In this document: positions 35,995-43,744 of the stretch, piece by piece
Layout: every line of letters starts with the position of its first letter
Position numbering within the stretch: position 1 is the first letter of the stretch
DNA from: a virus
IMG/VR virus record: IMGVR_UViG_3300021961_005592
Span: 51,210-115,209 of that record
Direction: 5' to 3' (one strand)
DNA length: 64,000 nt
Translations under genes and position numbers: made by a program
The notes under the pieces: generated by a model
What the model saw: the letters and a program-made list of their open reading frames with translations, nothing else
Told to the model about the DNA's origin: nothing
Database searches by the model: none

Positions 35995-36903
35995 TACGCT
36001 TTTCCAAATATCAATAGTATAGTCAACACCATCACTTAGACTAACTTTAGGTCCCCAACCTGTAATACTAGTAATTAATCTATGATTGCTGTTTAACCAA
36101 TATATTTCACCTGGGCGCACTGGTTTAGTATCCCAGACTACTTCTCCCCTCCAATCAATCTTATCTGCAATCATATTAACATAATCTTTAATCTTGATAG
36201 GATTGTCAGGACCAATTGTAAAGATATATCCGTTATTTACTTTAGCAGGGTTATTAATAACTGTACACCATGCATCTAGCAAATCGTCAATAAAAATAAA
36301 GTTGCGATAAGGTTCACCGTATCCTAATCCTATACGTTCTGGATTTTTTAACATCTGTGTTATGATTTGCTCAGTAACAAAGAAGTCGTTGTCCTTTCGA
36401 CCGTAACTATTAGTTTGACGTATAGCTGTAAAAGGAAGACCTAAACTTCTGTGTGCGTATTCTAAATATTTTTCACATCCGTATTTTGCAACAGCATAAG
36501 GTGCATTAGGATTAGGAGTTGTATTTTCGTCAAATGCAATAAATCGTTTGGGGATTATGTTTTCTTTAACTTCGTCACTTATAGGTTGCCATCCATACAC
36601 TTCCATAGTACTTGCAAATACAAAGTTCTTTAAATTTTTAACTTTGCTTGCAGCCTCTATTAGATTTACAGTTCCTACATAGTTAATTTGACTAAATGTG
36701 ATTTGCTCATAGAAGCTATTTTCAACTTCTGTTCGAGCTGCTAAGTGAATAATAATGTCAGGTTTAACGCTGTTAACTTCTTGCTGAACAGCGTCAAACT
36801 CTAATAGATTGCTTTTTAAATGAAATAATTCATGATCTTTTTCTAAACGTGGAGTTAGATGTTGACCAATGAATCCAGATGAACCTGTTAATAATATACG
36901 CAT
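35956..36903 (-). CDS. NAD-dependent epimerase/dehydratase
   Basis: A 315-residue extended SDR. RILLTGSSGFIGQHL has G-x-x-G-x-x-G (7-13), IIIHLAARTEV, FASTMEVYG, and the catalytic YAVAK (Tyr136, Lys140), then GYGEPYRNFIFIDDLLDAW typical of GDP-mannose 4,6-dehydratase/UDP-glucose epimerase-like enzymes. Full length and likely active on a nucleotide sugar. First gene after the tail-fibre gene on the minus strand. Confidence 0.82.
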   Translation of the reverse strand: MRILLTGSSGFIGQHLTPRLEKDHELFHLKSNLLEFDAVQQEVNSVKPDIIIHLAARTEVENSFYEQITFSQINYVGTVNLIEAASKVKNLKNFVFASTMEVYGWQPISDEVKENIIPKRFIAFDENTTPNPNAPYAVAKYGCEKYLEYAHRSLGLPFTAIRQTNSYGRKDNDFFVTEQIITQMLKNPERIGLGYGEPYRNFIFIDDLLDAWCTVINNPAKVNNGYIFTIGPDNPIKIKDYVNMIADKIDWRGEVVWDTKPVRPGEIYWLNSNHRLITSITGWGPKVSLSDGVDYTIDIWKSVLDQSSKKVRSIR

Positions 36904-36912
36904 TCAATACCC

Positions 36913-36929
36913 CGCTATATTATATAGCG
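36913..36929 (-). other. Short hairpin between tail-fibre and epimerase genes
   Basis: CGCTATA and TATAGCG form a perfect 7-bp inverted repeat with a 3-nt loop in the 31-bp gap. No U-tract follows on the minus strand, so it is not a classical terminator. It ends about 9 nt before the epimerase start and could affect its translation or stabilise the 3' end of the tail-fibre message. Confidence 0.45.
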
Positions 36930-36934
36930 AGATA

Positions 36935-38161
36935 TTAATTTAATGATACCCAAGCTGATCCAGTGTAACCTTGGAATTGTGGAGTACCTGCACCGTCACC
37001 GTTTGTTACAAAACAAACCATTCCTGCTTCAACAACACCTGGTGGTAGCGCAGTGTCTCGTTCAGATGTATCAGCGAATGCTGCATATTTTGTTACAGTT
37101 GTGCCAAGATGTCCATATGAGTTAATATAGGTATCAGTGTTAAATCCACCGTTGGCAGAAGAAACGCCAAATATAAATTTTGCTGGTAGATCATTGTTAA
37201 CTGTTGGAGTATCAATTTGTCCTAATAAAGCTATTTTAGGAGTATAATCAACCCCGTCATGTGCTGACATTACGTAGTTGCCTATGTAATCGCCTGCTTG
37301 AAGAGATGTAGGAGTAAGTCTAGTACCTCTAGAACTCATAACTGTTATTGTTGGTAGGTTGCTAACCCCTCCATCGTTTTCACTTCTAAGAACACTAAGC
37401 ACATCACCGTTTACGGTAACAGTATCTAATAAGCTAGATGGGTTACCTATTGAAAGAATTCCTGCAGGTACTTCAATAGTATTACTAGCTATATTAATTG
37501 AACCATTAGATAGTATACTGTTTACACCGTCTACCATTAATGTGCTGTCGTCAGCAAATACACTGCCTACAACGTCACCAACAACATTACCCGTTACATT
37601 ACCTGTAACATTACCTGTAACATCGCCATTAAGGCTAGCGTAAACTCTTGCATTGTCGCTGTCAACTATAACAGTGTCACCGGCTGTGTTACGAACGCTT
37701 CCGTAAAAACGATGGAAATCAGCACTTAAAACAGGATCTCCGGCGTTGTCTTCAATTTGGAGGTGATAACTGTTGCCTGGAACAATTCCAGATCCGCTGC
37801 TATCGTCAACTCCAACAACCCAACTTGCGCCATCATATTTTAAAACACTTCCAAAAACAGCACCAGTAGTACTTACATCAACTAAATCTCCAATACCATG
37901 AACTAGACTTGCTTCAGCTTGGGCTACCCATTTTGACCCATCATACTTTAGCACGTCTCCCAATATTGGAGCAGATGTTAAATCAACATCTGTTAGATCA
38001 TCCATACCGTAAACTGCGCCAGTGTTTACCAAATTACCGCCCAATGTAAATCCGTCACCAACATATAAGCGTTTGGTGTCGGTAGCATAGATTAGCTCAC
38101 CGTCTTGCGGTGTAATTAGCTGACGTTGTGCGTCTGTTCCACGTCTTAGTCGTAATGCCAT
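36935..38161 (-). CDS. Tail-fibre/virion protein with Mtd-N-like start
   Basis: A 408-residue protein. The first 40 residues (LRLRRGTDAQRQL, PQDGELIYATDTKRLYVGDG) match the N-terminal module of phage tail-fibre and major-tropism-type proteins. Then come KYDG-S-W repeats (LKYDGSKWVAQ, LKYDGASWVVG), a GDVTGNVTGNV repeat (about 175-195) and a C-terminus with TPQFQGYTGSAWVSLN, a common fibre ending. A late-like box lies upstream. No chaperone or variable-repeat/RT system is adjacent. Confidence 0.75.
   Translation of the reverse strand: MALRLRRGTDAQRQLITPQDGELIYATDTKRLYVGDGFTLGGNLVNTGAVYGMDDLTDVDLTSAPILGDVLKYDGSKWVAQAEASLVHGIGDLVDVSTTGAVFGSVLKYDGASWVVGVDDSSGSGIVPGNSYHLQIEDNAGDPVLSADFHRFYGSVRNTAGDTVIVDSDNARVYASLNGDVTGNVTGNVTGNVVGDVVGSVFADDSTLMVDGVNSILSNGSINIASNTIEVPAGILSIGNPSSLLDTVTVNGDVLSVLRSENDGGVSNLPTITVMSSRGTRLTPTSLQAGDYIGNYVMSAHDGVDYTPKIALLGQIDTPTVNNDLPAKFIFGVSSANGGFNTDTYINSYGHLGTTVTKYAAFADTSERDTALPPGVVEAGMVCFVTNGDGAGTPQFQGYTGSAWVSLN
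37584..37623. repeat. 12-bp tandem repeat in tail-fibre gene
   Basis: About three copies of a 12-bp unit (plus strand acattacctgta and near variants) encode the V-T-G-N repeats of the tail-fibre-like protein. Such in-frame units can expand or contract without frameshift. Confidence 0.6.
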
Positions 38162-38191
38162 TCGTATAACTCCTGATGTACTTTATATATG

Positions 38192-38199
38192 TATTTATG
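38192..38199 (-). promoter_or_regulatory. T4-late-like box before the tail-fibre gene
   Basis: CATAAATA on the minus strand, 31 nt before the start of the tail-fibre-like gene, followed by an AGGAG ribosome site. A structural gene is the expected target of a late promoter. Confidence 0.5.
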
Positions 38200-38213
38200 T
38201 CTTTTAAAAAGAA

Positions 38214-38525
38214 TTACAACCTACGTTTCATAAAACGCTTGGTATGTATCTGTACATCTTTCTTAACTTTGGCAGTGTTTAAGTTAAACTCCACACTTTC
38301 TATAAGATCATCGTGCTCGTTGAAGAATTCTTCCAAAGATTCTTCTAATTCTTCAACAGTAGAACCTTTATTTTTGTTCATTTCAATACACCACTTATTT
38401 CCATCTTTAAAATTTACATTTATTGCATGTAAATATTTTATAGGAATAGCACGTATTTCTACATCGTTAAAAATTTCGGGCCAGTGATCTATAATGCTTC
38501 TTGGAAACTTATTAGTTTTGGGCAC
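38214..38525 (-). CDS. Small conserved-looking phage protein
   Basis: A 103-residue charged protein with no recognised domain. The middle is acidic (VEELEESLEEFFNEHDD) and the C-terminus basic (KRFMKRRL). It overlaps the next gene upstream by 14 nt and lies between virion-type genes, so a structural or assembly role is possible. Confidence 0.65.
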   Translation of the reverse strand: MPKTNKFPRSIIDHWPEIFNDVEIRAIPIKYLHAINVNFKDGNKWCIEMNKNKGSTVEELEESLEEFFNEHDDLIESVEFNLNTAKVKKDVQIHTKRFMKRRL

Positions 38526-39111
38526 TTGTTTTTAGCTTCTTAGTAGGAGCAAGTTCCTCTGCTTGTTCGCGAAGTCTTTTTGCTTCTTTAAACATAGCAT
38601 CTGCTTGTGATCTATACTGTGCAGCAAGTGCTTCGTCACTAAGCGGACTATCTACAGATGCAATAGTCACAGTTTCTTCGGCAGTATTTACAACGGTATT
38701 TTCTGGTGCTTTTTTTACAGTAGGACCCTGTAGTGCTAGATCAGATACAGATACACCTTTTTGTTGTGCAATTGCTTCGTTTAAGTCTTTTAGAAGAACA
38801 GAAGTTCTCATATTAGGCGTCATTTCTACTTCAGAAGTTGATAATTTAACCATCTTTCCTGTTGCGTGAAATGCTGACAGCATAATACGCCCATCGGGTA
38901 ATCTAGTTCTTGCCATTACTTCAGCTAGTTCATTTGCATTTTGTCCTGCATCAGACTCGATTAATTTCATAAGAGTATCGTGTTCGTCAGCTTGCAAATT
39001 TTCAGTAGTAATAACAATACAATTTTCAGGCTCGTTTGGAACTACCCTGTATGCTACTATTACCTTTCTTTTATTTCTAACTATTCTTCCAACATGCTTT
39101 AAATCAGCCAT
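38512..39111 (-). CDS. Hypothetical phage protein
   Basis: A 199-residue protein. The first 110 residues form a compact-looking domain (HVGRIVRNKRKVIVAYRVVP at the start), and the C-terminal 60 residues are a charged helix (YRSQADAMFKEAKRLREQAEEL) likely to form a coiled coil. No enzyme motif. I do not know its function; it probably belongs with the virion or late genes beside it. Confidence 0.65.
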   Translation of the reverse strand: MADLKHVGRIVRNKRKVIVAYRVVPNEPENCIVITTENLQADEHDTLMKLIESDAGQNANELAEVMARTRLPDGRIMLSAFHATGKMVKLSTSEVEMTPNMRTSVLLKDLNEAIAQQKGVSVSDLALQGPTVKKAPENTVVNTAEETVTIASVDSPLSDEALAAQYRSQADAMFKEAKRLREQAEELAPTKKLKTSAQN

Positions 39112-39128
39112 AGTTTTTTCCTTATGTT

Positions 39129-39365
39129 TTATTTATTTTGAGATGCAACTGCATTTAAGAACACTTCTAATTTTGTATATACTGTTCCTACGGCAGTCAT
39201 TTCGTTTGGTCTAAACGCACCTCTAGTACTAGCTACATCAATAATGCTTTTTAGAGCTTGTAGGTCTTGTACAGTTAGGTCCGGACCAGCAGACTGTTCT
39301 TCACCAACATGAGTTGTTGTGTTGGCTGCTGCTTTGGTTTCTTTTTCTACTTTGGTATCGCTCAT
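39129..39365 (-). CDS. Small hypothetical phage protein
   Basis: A 78-residue acidic protein with a disordered Thr/Glu-rich first 25 residues and a helical rest (LTVQDLQALKSIIDVASTRG, FRPNEMTAVGTVYTKLEVFL). The second half resembles small marine phage proteins of unknown role. It has a good ribosome site (AGGAG) upstream. Confidence 0.65.
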   Translation of the reverse strand: MSDTKVEKETKAAANTTTHVGEEQSAGPDLTVQDLQALKSIIDVASTRGAFRPNEMTAVGTVYTKLEVFLNAVASQNK

Positions 39366-39403
39366 AATTTAAACTCCTATAGTAATATATATGCGCACTT
39401 TAT

Positions 39404-39685
39404 TTAGTTGTACTTTAAAAGTGGACAAGCTAACATGAAATATGATGCTTCTTTTGGATCTTCAAATCCAATTTGTAAAGCAGTTTCTAGCTTATTAGAT
39501 CCGTTTAATATAACATGCTTTCCAATAGAATATCTACCTTTTAAATTGCAAATAATCCATTTTTCTACAGCACCTACTAGGTTATATGGTAAGCTAATAA
39601 CCAGTTTTTCAAAATGGGAAGGTAGGAATTCTACCTTCCTAATTCCTAGTAATTCTAAAGGCCTTGCTACAATTTCTTTATGCAT
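39404..39685 (-). CDS. Small hypothetical protein
   Basis: A 93-residue soluble protein overlapping the VWA-peptidase gene by 8 nt. No motif recognised. Its early codons contain a strong 9-bp inverted repeat (39617-39639) that could fold in the mRNA. Confidence 0.65.
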   Translation of the reverse strand: MHKEIVARPLELLGIRKVEFLPSHFEKLVISLPYNLVGAVEKWIICNLKGRYSIGKHVILNGSNKLETALQIGFEDPKEASYFMLACPLLKYN

Positions 39686-40985
39686 CCGCTTCTTCGTAAT
39701 GTGCTGTTACACCAAATGGTGCTTGCAAGTTTTTGTCAGGATGACCGTGAATAATGAAAACAGTTTCACAATAGTTTTCATCACCCCAGCTGTCCCAGGG
39801 ATATCCATCTGTAAACATAATAAATTTTTTGGGCTGGATATCATTTTCTTTCATATAGTTCCAATTGCACATAAAGTCTGTGCCACCACCGCCCATTAAA
39901 TTGTAATCTAACAGGTCGTCATTACCGTTTGTACCGTAGTCTTGTTCATTATAAACTTTGGTATCAAAACACCAAAGTTTAATATTGTAGTCTTTAAACT
40001 CTTCCATGATGCCTTTGATTTCACCTAAGAAGTCTTTTGCTTGATCGTCACCAATAGAACCTGACATGTCCAATCCAATAGCAACATCGATAGTGTCCAT
40101 AAAGTTCATACCAGGAAGAATAGCACCAGTATGCCAACCTTTACGGCTAGGACGACTAAATGTATAGTCATTTTTAACAGTAGATTGTATTTGCTGACGA
40201 ATAATTTGTCGCCAGTTCATTTTAGGTTCAGTAAGTTCTTTTACCATACGAGCAATTTCACCAGGGACATTGCCAGCACCTGCAGATTGAGAAGATGAAA
40301 TCATTGCTTCTTTGATCTCATCTTTAATCTTAGCTATTTCTTCTTTAGAATACTTTGGACGTTTACTTTTTCCATTCTTGGAGTCAGAAGCATCACTAGA
40401 ACTTTCTTCACCGTCTTCACCGTCCCAGTCAAGATGTTCGTCAAGTAGTTCGCCCAATTGTTTAACAGCCTCTTCGCCTTGTTTTTTGGCTTGTTCAAAC
40501 AGATCATCGTACACTTCTTCTGAAGTCCATTTGTCATATTTGAAATCCTGATAGCAGTCAACAATTTTGGGTTTCTCACCAATGCGGTCTCGCACTAGCA
40601 AATTATTAACAATATAGTCTGCGGCAATGTTATGGAGAATTGGAATACGATCTTCTCGACGGGTAAGATGATCAAACACACAATGCAAGATTTCGTGTGC
40701 AATAACAAACTCAATTTCTTTGTTTGACATTGCATGGAAAAATTGAGTATTGAAATACAAATTGCGCCCATCTACAGCCGCAGTAGGCAACCAATCGTCA
40801 GCAGCTTGTATACGCAACCGTGTTGCCATGTTACCAAAAAACGGATGCCGAAGCAGTAATCCAACACGAGCAGTAATAATGCGATCAATTACTTCTACAC
40901 GCATTGATTCCAATTGATCTTCAGTAACATCTGGATTTGGTTGCCAGTGTTTTTTACCAGCTACGCTGTGAATTAGATTGTGCAT
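39678..40985 (-). CDS. VWA-domain metallopeptidase-like protein (DUF2201 type)
   Basis: A 435-residue protein. An N-terminal zincin-like domain has FVIAHEILHCVFDH (His97, Glu98, His101), the HExxH zinc motif. A charged linker follows. The C-terminal VWA domain has IGLDMSGSIGD (MIDAS DxSxS, about 305), GGGGTDF and MFTDGYPW. This pair of domains together with a MoxR ATPase upstream is a known combination in bacteria and phages, thought to act as a chaperone or remodelling system. A sigma70-like promoter precedes it. Confidence 0.82.
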   Translation of the reverse strand: MHNLIHSVAGKKHWQPNPDVTEDQLESMRVEVIDRIITARVGLLLRHPFFGNMATRLRIQAADDWLPTAAVDGRNLYFNTQFFHAMSNKEIEFVIAHEILHCVFDHLTRREDRIPILHNIAADYIVNNLLVRDRIGEKPKIVDCYQDFKYDKWTSEEVYDDLFEQAKKQGEEAVKQLGELLDEHLDWDGEDGEESSSDASDSKNGKSKRPKYSKEEIAKIKDEIKEAMISSSQSAGAGNVPGEIARMVKELTEPKMNWRQIIRQQIQSTVKNDYTFSRPSRKGWHTGAILPGMNFMDTIDVAIGLDMSGSIGDDQAKDFLGEIKGIMEEFKDYNIKLWCFDTKVYNEQDYGTNGNDDLLDYNLMGGGGTDFMCNWNYMKENDIQPKKFIMFTDGYPWDSWGDENYCETVFIIHGHPDKNLQAPFGVTAHYEEADA

Positions 40986-41016
40986 TTGGTATTCCTTTTC
41001 TCAGTGCCTATAGTAT

Positions 41017-41044
41017 ATAATAACATATTTACAGTATTTGTCAA
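41017..41044 (-). promoter_or_regulatory. Sigma70-like promoter for the VWA gene
   Basis: TTGACA (41044-41039) and TATTAT (41022-41017) with a 16-bp spacer on the minus strand, just after the MoxR terminator and 32 nt before the VWA start. Confidence 0.65.
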
Positions 41045-41049
41045 CTATA

Positions 41050-41081
41050 AAAAGAAAGAGTGGGCTAATTAGCCCACTCTT
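41050..41081 (-). terminator. Rho-independent terminator after MoxR
   Basis: A palindrome of about 26 bp (AAGAGTGGGCT and AGCCCACTCTT arms around AATT, 41056-41081) starts 7 nt after the MoxR stop and is followed on the minus strand by TTTCTTTTT. This is the clearest terminator in the window. Confidence 0.8.
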
Positions 41082-41087
41082 AATGGC

Positions 41088-42182
41088 TCACTTGTCTGTT
41101 GAAGCGGCTTTGATATACTTATGATAACGTTCGTGGAACTCATCAAAGCATTCTACTTCGTCTGGATCAATTGGAAGGCTGTATTGGGTAAGGGCAACTT
41201 TAATACCCATTACTACCAGCTCAGTTTCAAAATTGTCCATTGCAAAACGCAAGAAGTTATTAACTTTGGAGTCAAACTTCTTGTCGCCTTTGTCACACGC
41301 TTCTTTCAGTTCGTAGCAGAGCGAAACAGTCAAGGAATACATGGCACTGATTTCTTTAGTTTTTAGCTCTCTTACCTTGCCCTCTAGAATATCTGTCGGG
41401 TTAGGCATGTTAGCGGCTACTTTACGGTGAGCCATAAACTTGACAGCAAGACCTTCACCTACTGATCCGCTAACCAAATCAGTAGTAGTAGTGTCGTCAA
41501 GTTCATCTTCTAATAGCTCGCTTACAAACGACCAAGAACGAGGCGTTGCAAACGAACGACTAGGAGATTTAGGATCAAAGTCGTAGAGGTCTTGTTTTGC
41601 AAATTGCAAGTAGCCTACTACGTCTTTATGTTGTTTGTTATCTACAGCCCACTGGAACCAGTCATCAAATGAAACTGTAAGTTCAATATGGACAAAACGA
41701 TTAGCAAGTGGAGCAGGCATCCGGTATGTAACACCTTTGTCTGCTTCTCGGTTACCAGCAGCAACAATCCTTACGTTTTTAGGAAGTTTATATTGTCCTA
41801 CGCGGCGATTTAGGATTAGTTGATATGCCGCCGCCTGTACAGCAGGAGCCGCAGAGTTCATTTCGTCAAGGAAAAGAACAATTGTATCATACTTTGATGC
41901 AAGTTCTTCATCGGGCAATTCCATTGGAGGAGCCCAAACCATTTTACCTAAAACCGAGTCAAAATATGGAATACCTTTAATATCGGTAGGTTCCCAAAGA
42001 CTTAAACGAATGTCAATGAGTAATGAGTTTGTAAAACTTTCAGTAATTTGTTTTACAATATCTGATTTGCCAATGCCGGGAGGACCCCAAAGAAAAATTG
42101 GACGATTTTTCTGCATTGCATGTTTAATGCTAGTTTTAGCTTTGTTAGGAGTAACAGTCCGGGTTGCATCTGTGATAGCCAT
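41088..42182 (-). CDS. MoxR-type AAA+ ATPase
   Basis: A 364-residue AAA+ protein. FLWGPPGIGKSDI is Walker A (33-40), IVLFLDEMNSA Walker B (about 101-111), and APLANRFVHIEL the sensor/arginine-finger region. MoxR proteins act with VWA-domain partners, and that partner is encoded directly downstream. Has its own sigma70-like promoter and a strong terminator, so it is expressed as a single gene. Confidence 0.85.
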   Translation of the reverse strand: MAITDATRTVTPNKAKTSIKHAMQKNRPIFLWGPPGIGKSDIVKQITESFTNSLLIDIRLSLWEPTDIKGIPYFDSVLGKMVWAPPMELPDEELASKYDTIVLFLDEMNSAAPAVQAAAYQLILNRRVGQYKLPKNVRIVAAGNREADKGVTYRMPAPLANRFVHIELTVSFDDWFQWAVDNKQHKDVVGYLQFAKQDLYDFDPKSPSRSFATPRSWSFVSELLEDELDDTTTTDLVSGSVGEGLAVKFMAHRKVAANMPNPTDILEGKVRELKTKEISAMYSLTVSLCYELKEACDKGDKKFDSKVNNFLRFAMDNFETELVVMGIKVALTQYSLPIDPDEVECFDEFHERYHKYIKAASTDK

Positions 42183-42237
42183 TTTGTATTCCTTCAGTAG
42201 TGTTCAGTGCCATATAGTTTTTTCTAACTATGTATAT

Positions 42238-42265
42238 AGTATAGCATCACTAGAACACATGTCAA
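42238..42265 (-). promoter_or_regulatory. Sigma70-like promoter for MoxR
   Basis: TTGACA (42265-42260) and TATACT (42243-42238) with a 16-bp spacer on the minus strand, about 55 nt before the MoxR start. The -35 lies just inside the preceding gene. Confidence 0.7.
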
Positions 42266-42657
42266 GAAGTTTTTTGTTCTTTTTCGGATCTTTTCATAGC
42301 TTTTATGAGTCCATATTTACGTATGTCTCCCGAAAAAAGAGTAAGCTCGACTGCTTTTCGTTCATTTGTTACTACAACACTTTTTTGGAACAAGTAATAT
42401 GGACAGTCAATAAATTGATCTAGGAATATTATAACTTGTGCAGTTAAGGGCATATCTTTTGGAAACGGTATGTCGTATGTAGCAAGTCCAATATTGCTTA
42501 TGAGTTCGTAACCTTGCTCAGTAAGGCGTAGTCCACCTTTGTTCTTATCTCTAGTGTTCTTCCACCATAATGGCAGGTACTGTTTAACTGTAGCATCGTC
42601 TACAGATTTTCCAAATTCCTTCAGAAATATTTTTGTATAGGTTTCTTTCCAGTTCAT
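42262..42657 (-). CDS. Hypothetical protein
   Basis: A 131-residue basic, mainly helical protein (NWKETYTKIFLKEFGKS, KNTRDKNKGGLRLTEQGYELI). The R-L-T-E-Q-G-x-x-L pattern recalls winged-helix ends, so a DNA-binding role is possible but weak. Overlaps the next upstream gene by 4 nt (ATGA). Confidence 0.6.
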   Translation of the reverse strand: MNWKETYTKIFLKEFGKSVDDATVKQYLPLWWKNTRDKNKGGLRLTEQGYELISNIGLATYDIPFPKDMPLTAQVIIFLDQFIDCPYYLFQKSVVVTNERKAVELTLFSGDIRKYGLIKAMKRSEKEQKTS

Positions 42658-42977
42658 TCTTCATCAACACTATCAGTAAAACAATCAGAGTGTTGGGGTA
42701 TCATTTCTCCACTATTTAATTTATAAACAGAAAAATCTTCAGACTTAAACATTTCATTTAGCTTTTTTGCTAGATTAAATGCATGTCCGGGATTAGAAAA
42801 ACTAACCTTTTTATATTTTGGTCCAGGATAGTTCGTAAGAGAATTTAAACTTTTTAAATTGAACGGTTTGCCTTGATAAAACACCGCCCAAATAGCATCC
42901 GCCTCTAAAACTTGCTCAGTCTTATAGGTTTTGTTATTAGTGTATTCAAGTATTACTTTGGGCTTAGGCCGACTCAT
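42654..42977 (-). CDS. Hypothetical protein with hairpin-masked start
   Basis: A 107-residue protein (VILEYTNNKTYKTEQVLEADAIWAVFYQGKPFNLK, in part) with no recognised domain. The start codon lies in the 3' arm of a perfect 10-bp hairpin and the AAGGAA ribosome site is in its loop. A late-like box lies just upstream. See the separate regulatory entry. Confidence 0.65.
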   Translation of the reverse strand: MSRPKPKVILEYTNNKTYKTEQVLEADAIWAVFYQGKPFNLKSLNSLTNYPGPKYKKVSFSNPGHAFNLAKKLNEMFKSEDFSVYKLNSGEMIPQHSDCFTDSVDEE

Positions 42978-43014
42978 ATGCGTATTTCCTTGGTTATATA
43001 CGCATATATTTATC
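42976..43014 (-). promoter_or_regulatory. Late box plus hairpin masking a ribosome site
   Basis: On the minus strand GATAAATA (43014-43007) abuts a 10-bp inverted repeat: ATATGCGTAT (43007-42998), a 12-nt loop containing AAGGAA, and ATACGCATAT (42985-42976) which includes the A and U of the AUG. A transcript begun at the late box would start near 43001 and lack most of the 5' arm, while read-through RNA would carry the whole hairpin. Confidence 0.6.
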
Positions 43015-43041
43015 TCTATTTAAGCTATCTGTATATATATA

Positions 43042-43287
43042 TTATTTCCAACCAGATCCGGCGTCCATATTAATTTGAATTAAACTGTCGTCGCTATCTT
43101 TACTGTTAGCAACAAGTTTTTCTAGATCGCCGTGTAATCGGCTCATTACAATGCCCAAAGTAAACGCAAGATTTTTGCATTGATCTATAGGCATACGTAG
43201 TTCTTTTGCCTTACTAGCTTCAGCACTTTTTACTTGCTGTAAAAATTGTTGTATTGGGATTGTGTTTAACGGTTCAATGGTTGGCAC
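43042..43287 (-). CDS. Small hypothetical phage protein
   Basis: An 81-residue helical protein (IPIQQFLQQVKSAEASKAKE, MSRLHGDLEKLVANSK). It ends with INMDAGSGWK. It resembles small conserved marine phage proteins without known function. It overlaps the upstream gene by 14 nt. Confidence 0.65.
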   Translation of the reverse strand: MPTIEPLNTIPIQQFLQQVKSAEASKAKELRMPIDQCKNLAFTLGIVMSRLHGDLEKLVANSKDSDDSLIQINMDAGSGWK

Positions 43288-43744
43288 GACTTAACTCCTG
43301 TCTCATTTCTAACTCTGTTTTAAACGGTCCACGATTTTCGTAACGTTCAATAGTAATTAGTTTTGGACAAAAACTTTTAACCCAACCTTTTTCAAATCGA
43401 ATTATATAATACCCTGCACAATACAAACTCTTAGATTTGTCAGATTTAGTAAACAATGGAAGTCTTCTTTTAAGATCATACATTGTATTAAATGGCTGTA
43501 CACTAGATGGATATCCATGTACACTTAGATCTAGCGATTTATCGCTAACTTTAATAGGTTCATCACCCCATACAATAAAGCCAAACTTCTTTTTTAACTG
43601 TCGCTTACTATCAAAGAAACATGTTTCAATTGGACTAGAGAACATATACCTTTCATCGTTCCATGAAAGTGTTCCTATTCGCTCGTTGTTTTCTTCAACA
43701 ATCCAAAATTTATCTTTTAATACTGGTTTTACTTTTACAGTCAT
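43274..43744 (-). CDS. Hypothetical protein
   Basis: A 156-residue basic protein rich in beta-like segments with Trp and Phe (KFWIVEENNERIGTLSW, KFGFIVWGDEPIKVSD). No recognised family. The ATGA overlap with the RNase H gene suggests it is co-translated with it and might assist replication. Confidence 0.65.
   Translation of the reverse strand: MTVKVKPVLKDKFWIVEENNERIGTLSWNDERYMFSSPIETCFFDSKRQLKKKFGFIVWGDEPIKVSDKSLDLSVHGYPSSVQPFNTMYDLKRRLPLFTKSDKSKSLYCAGYYIIRFEKGWVKSFCPKLITIERYENRGPFKTELEMRQELSRANH

Noticed and set aside
37359-37643. A 94-residue plus-strand frame opposite the tail-fibre gene.
   Set aside because: Its Thr/Pro/Leu repeats are the complement of the V-T-G-N coding repeat; no ribosome site.
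36935-38161. Diversity-generating retroelement, suggested by the Mtd-like N-terminus.
   Set aside because: No reverse transcriptase, template repeat or C-type lectin end is seen nearby; the N-terminal module alone is common in tail fibres.
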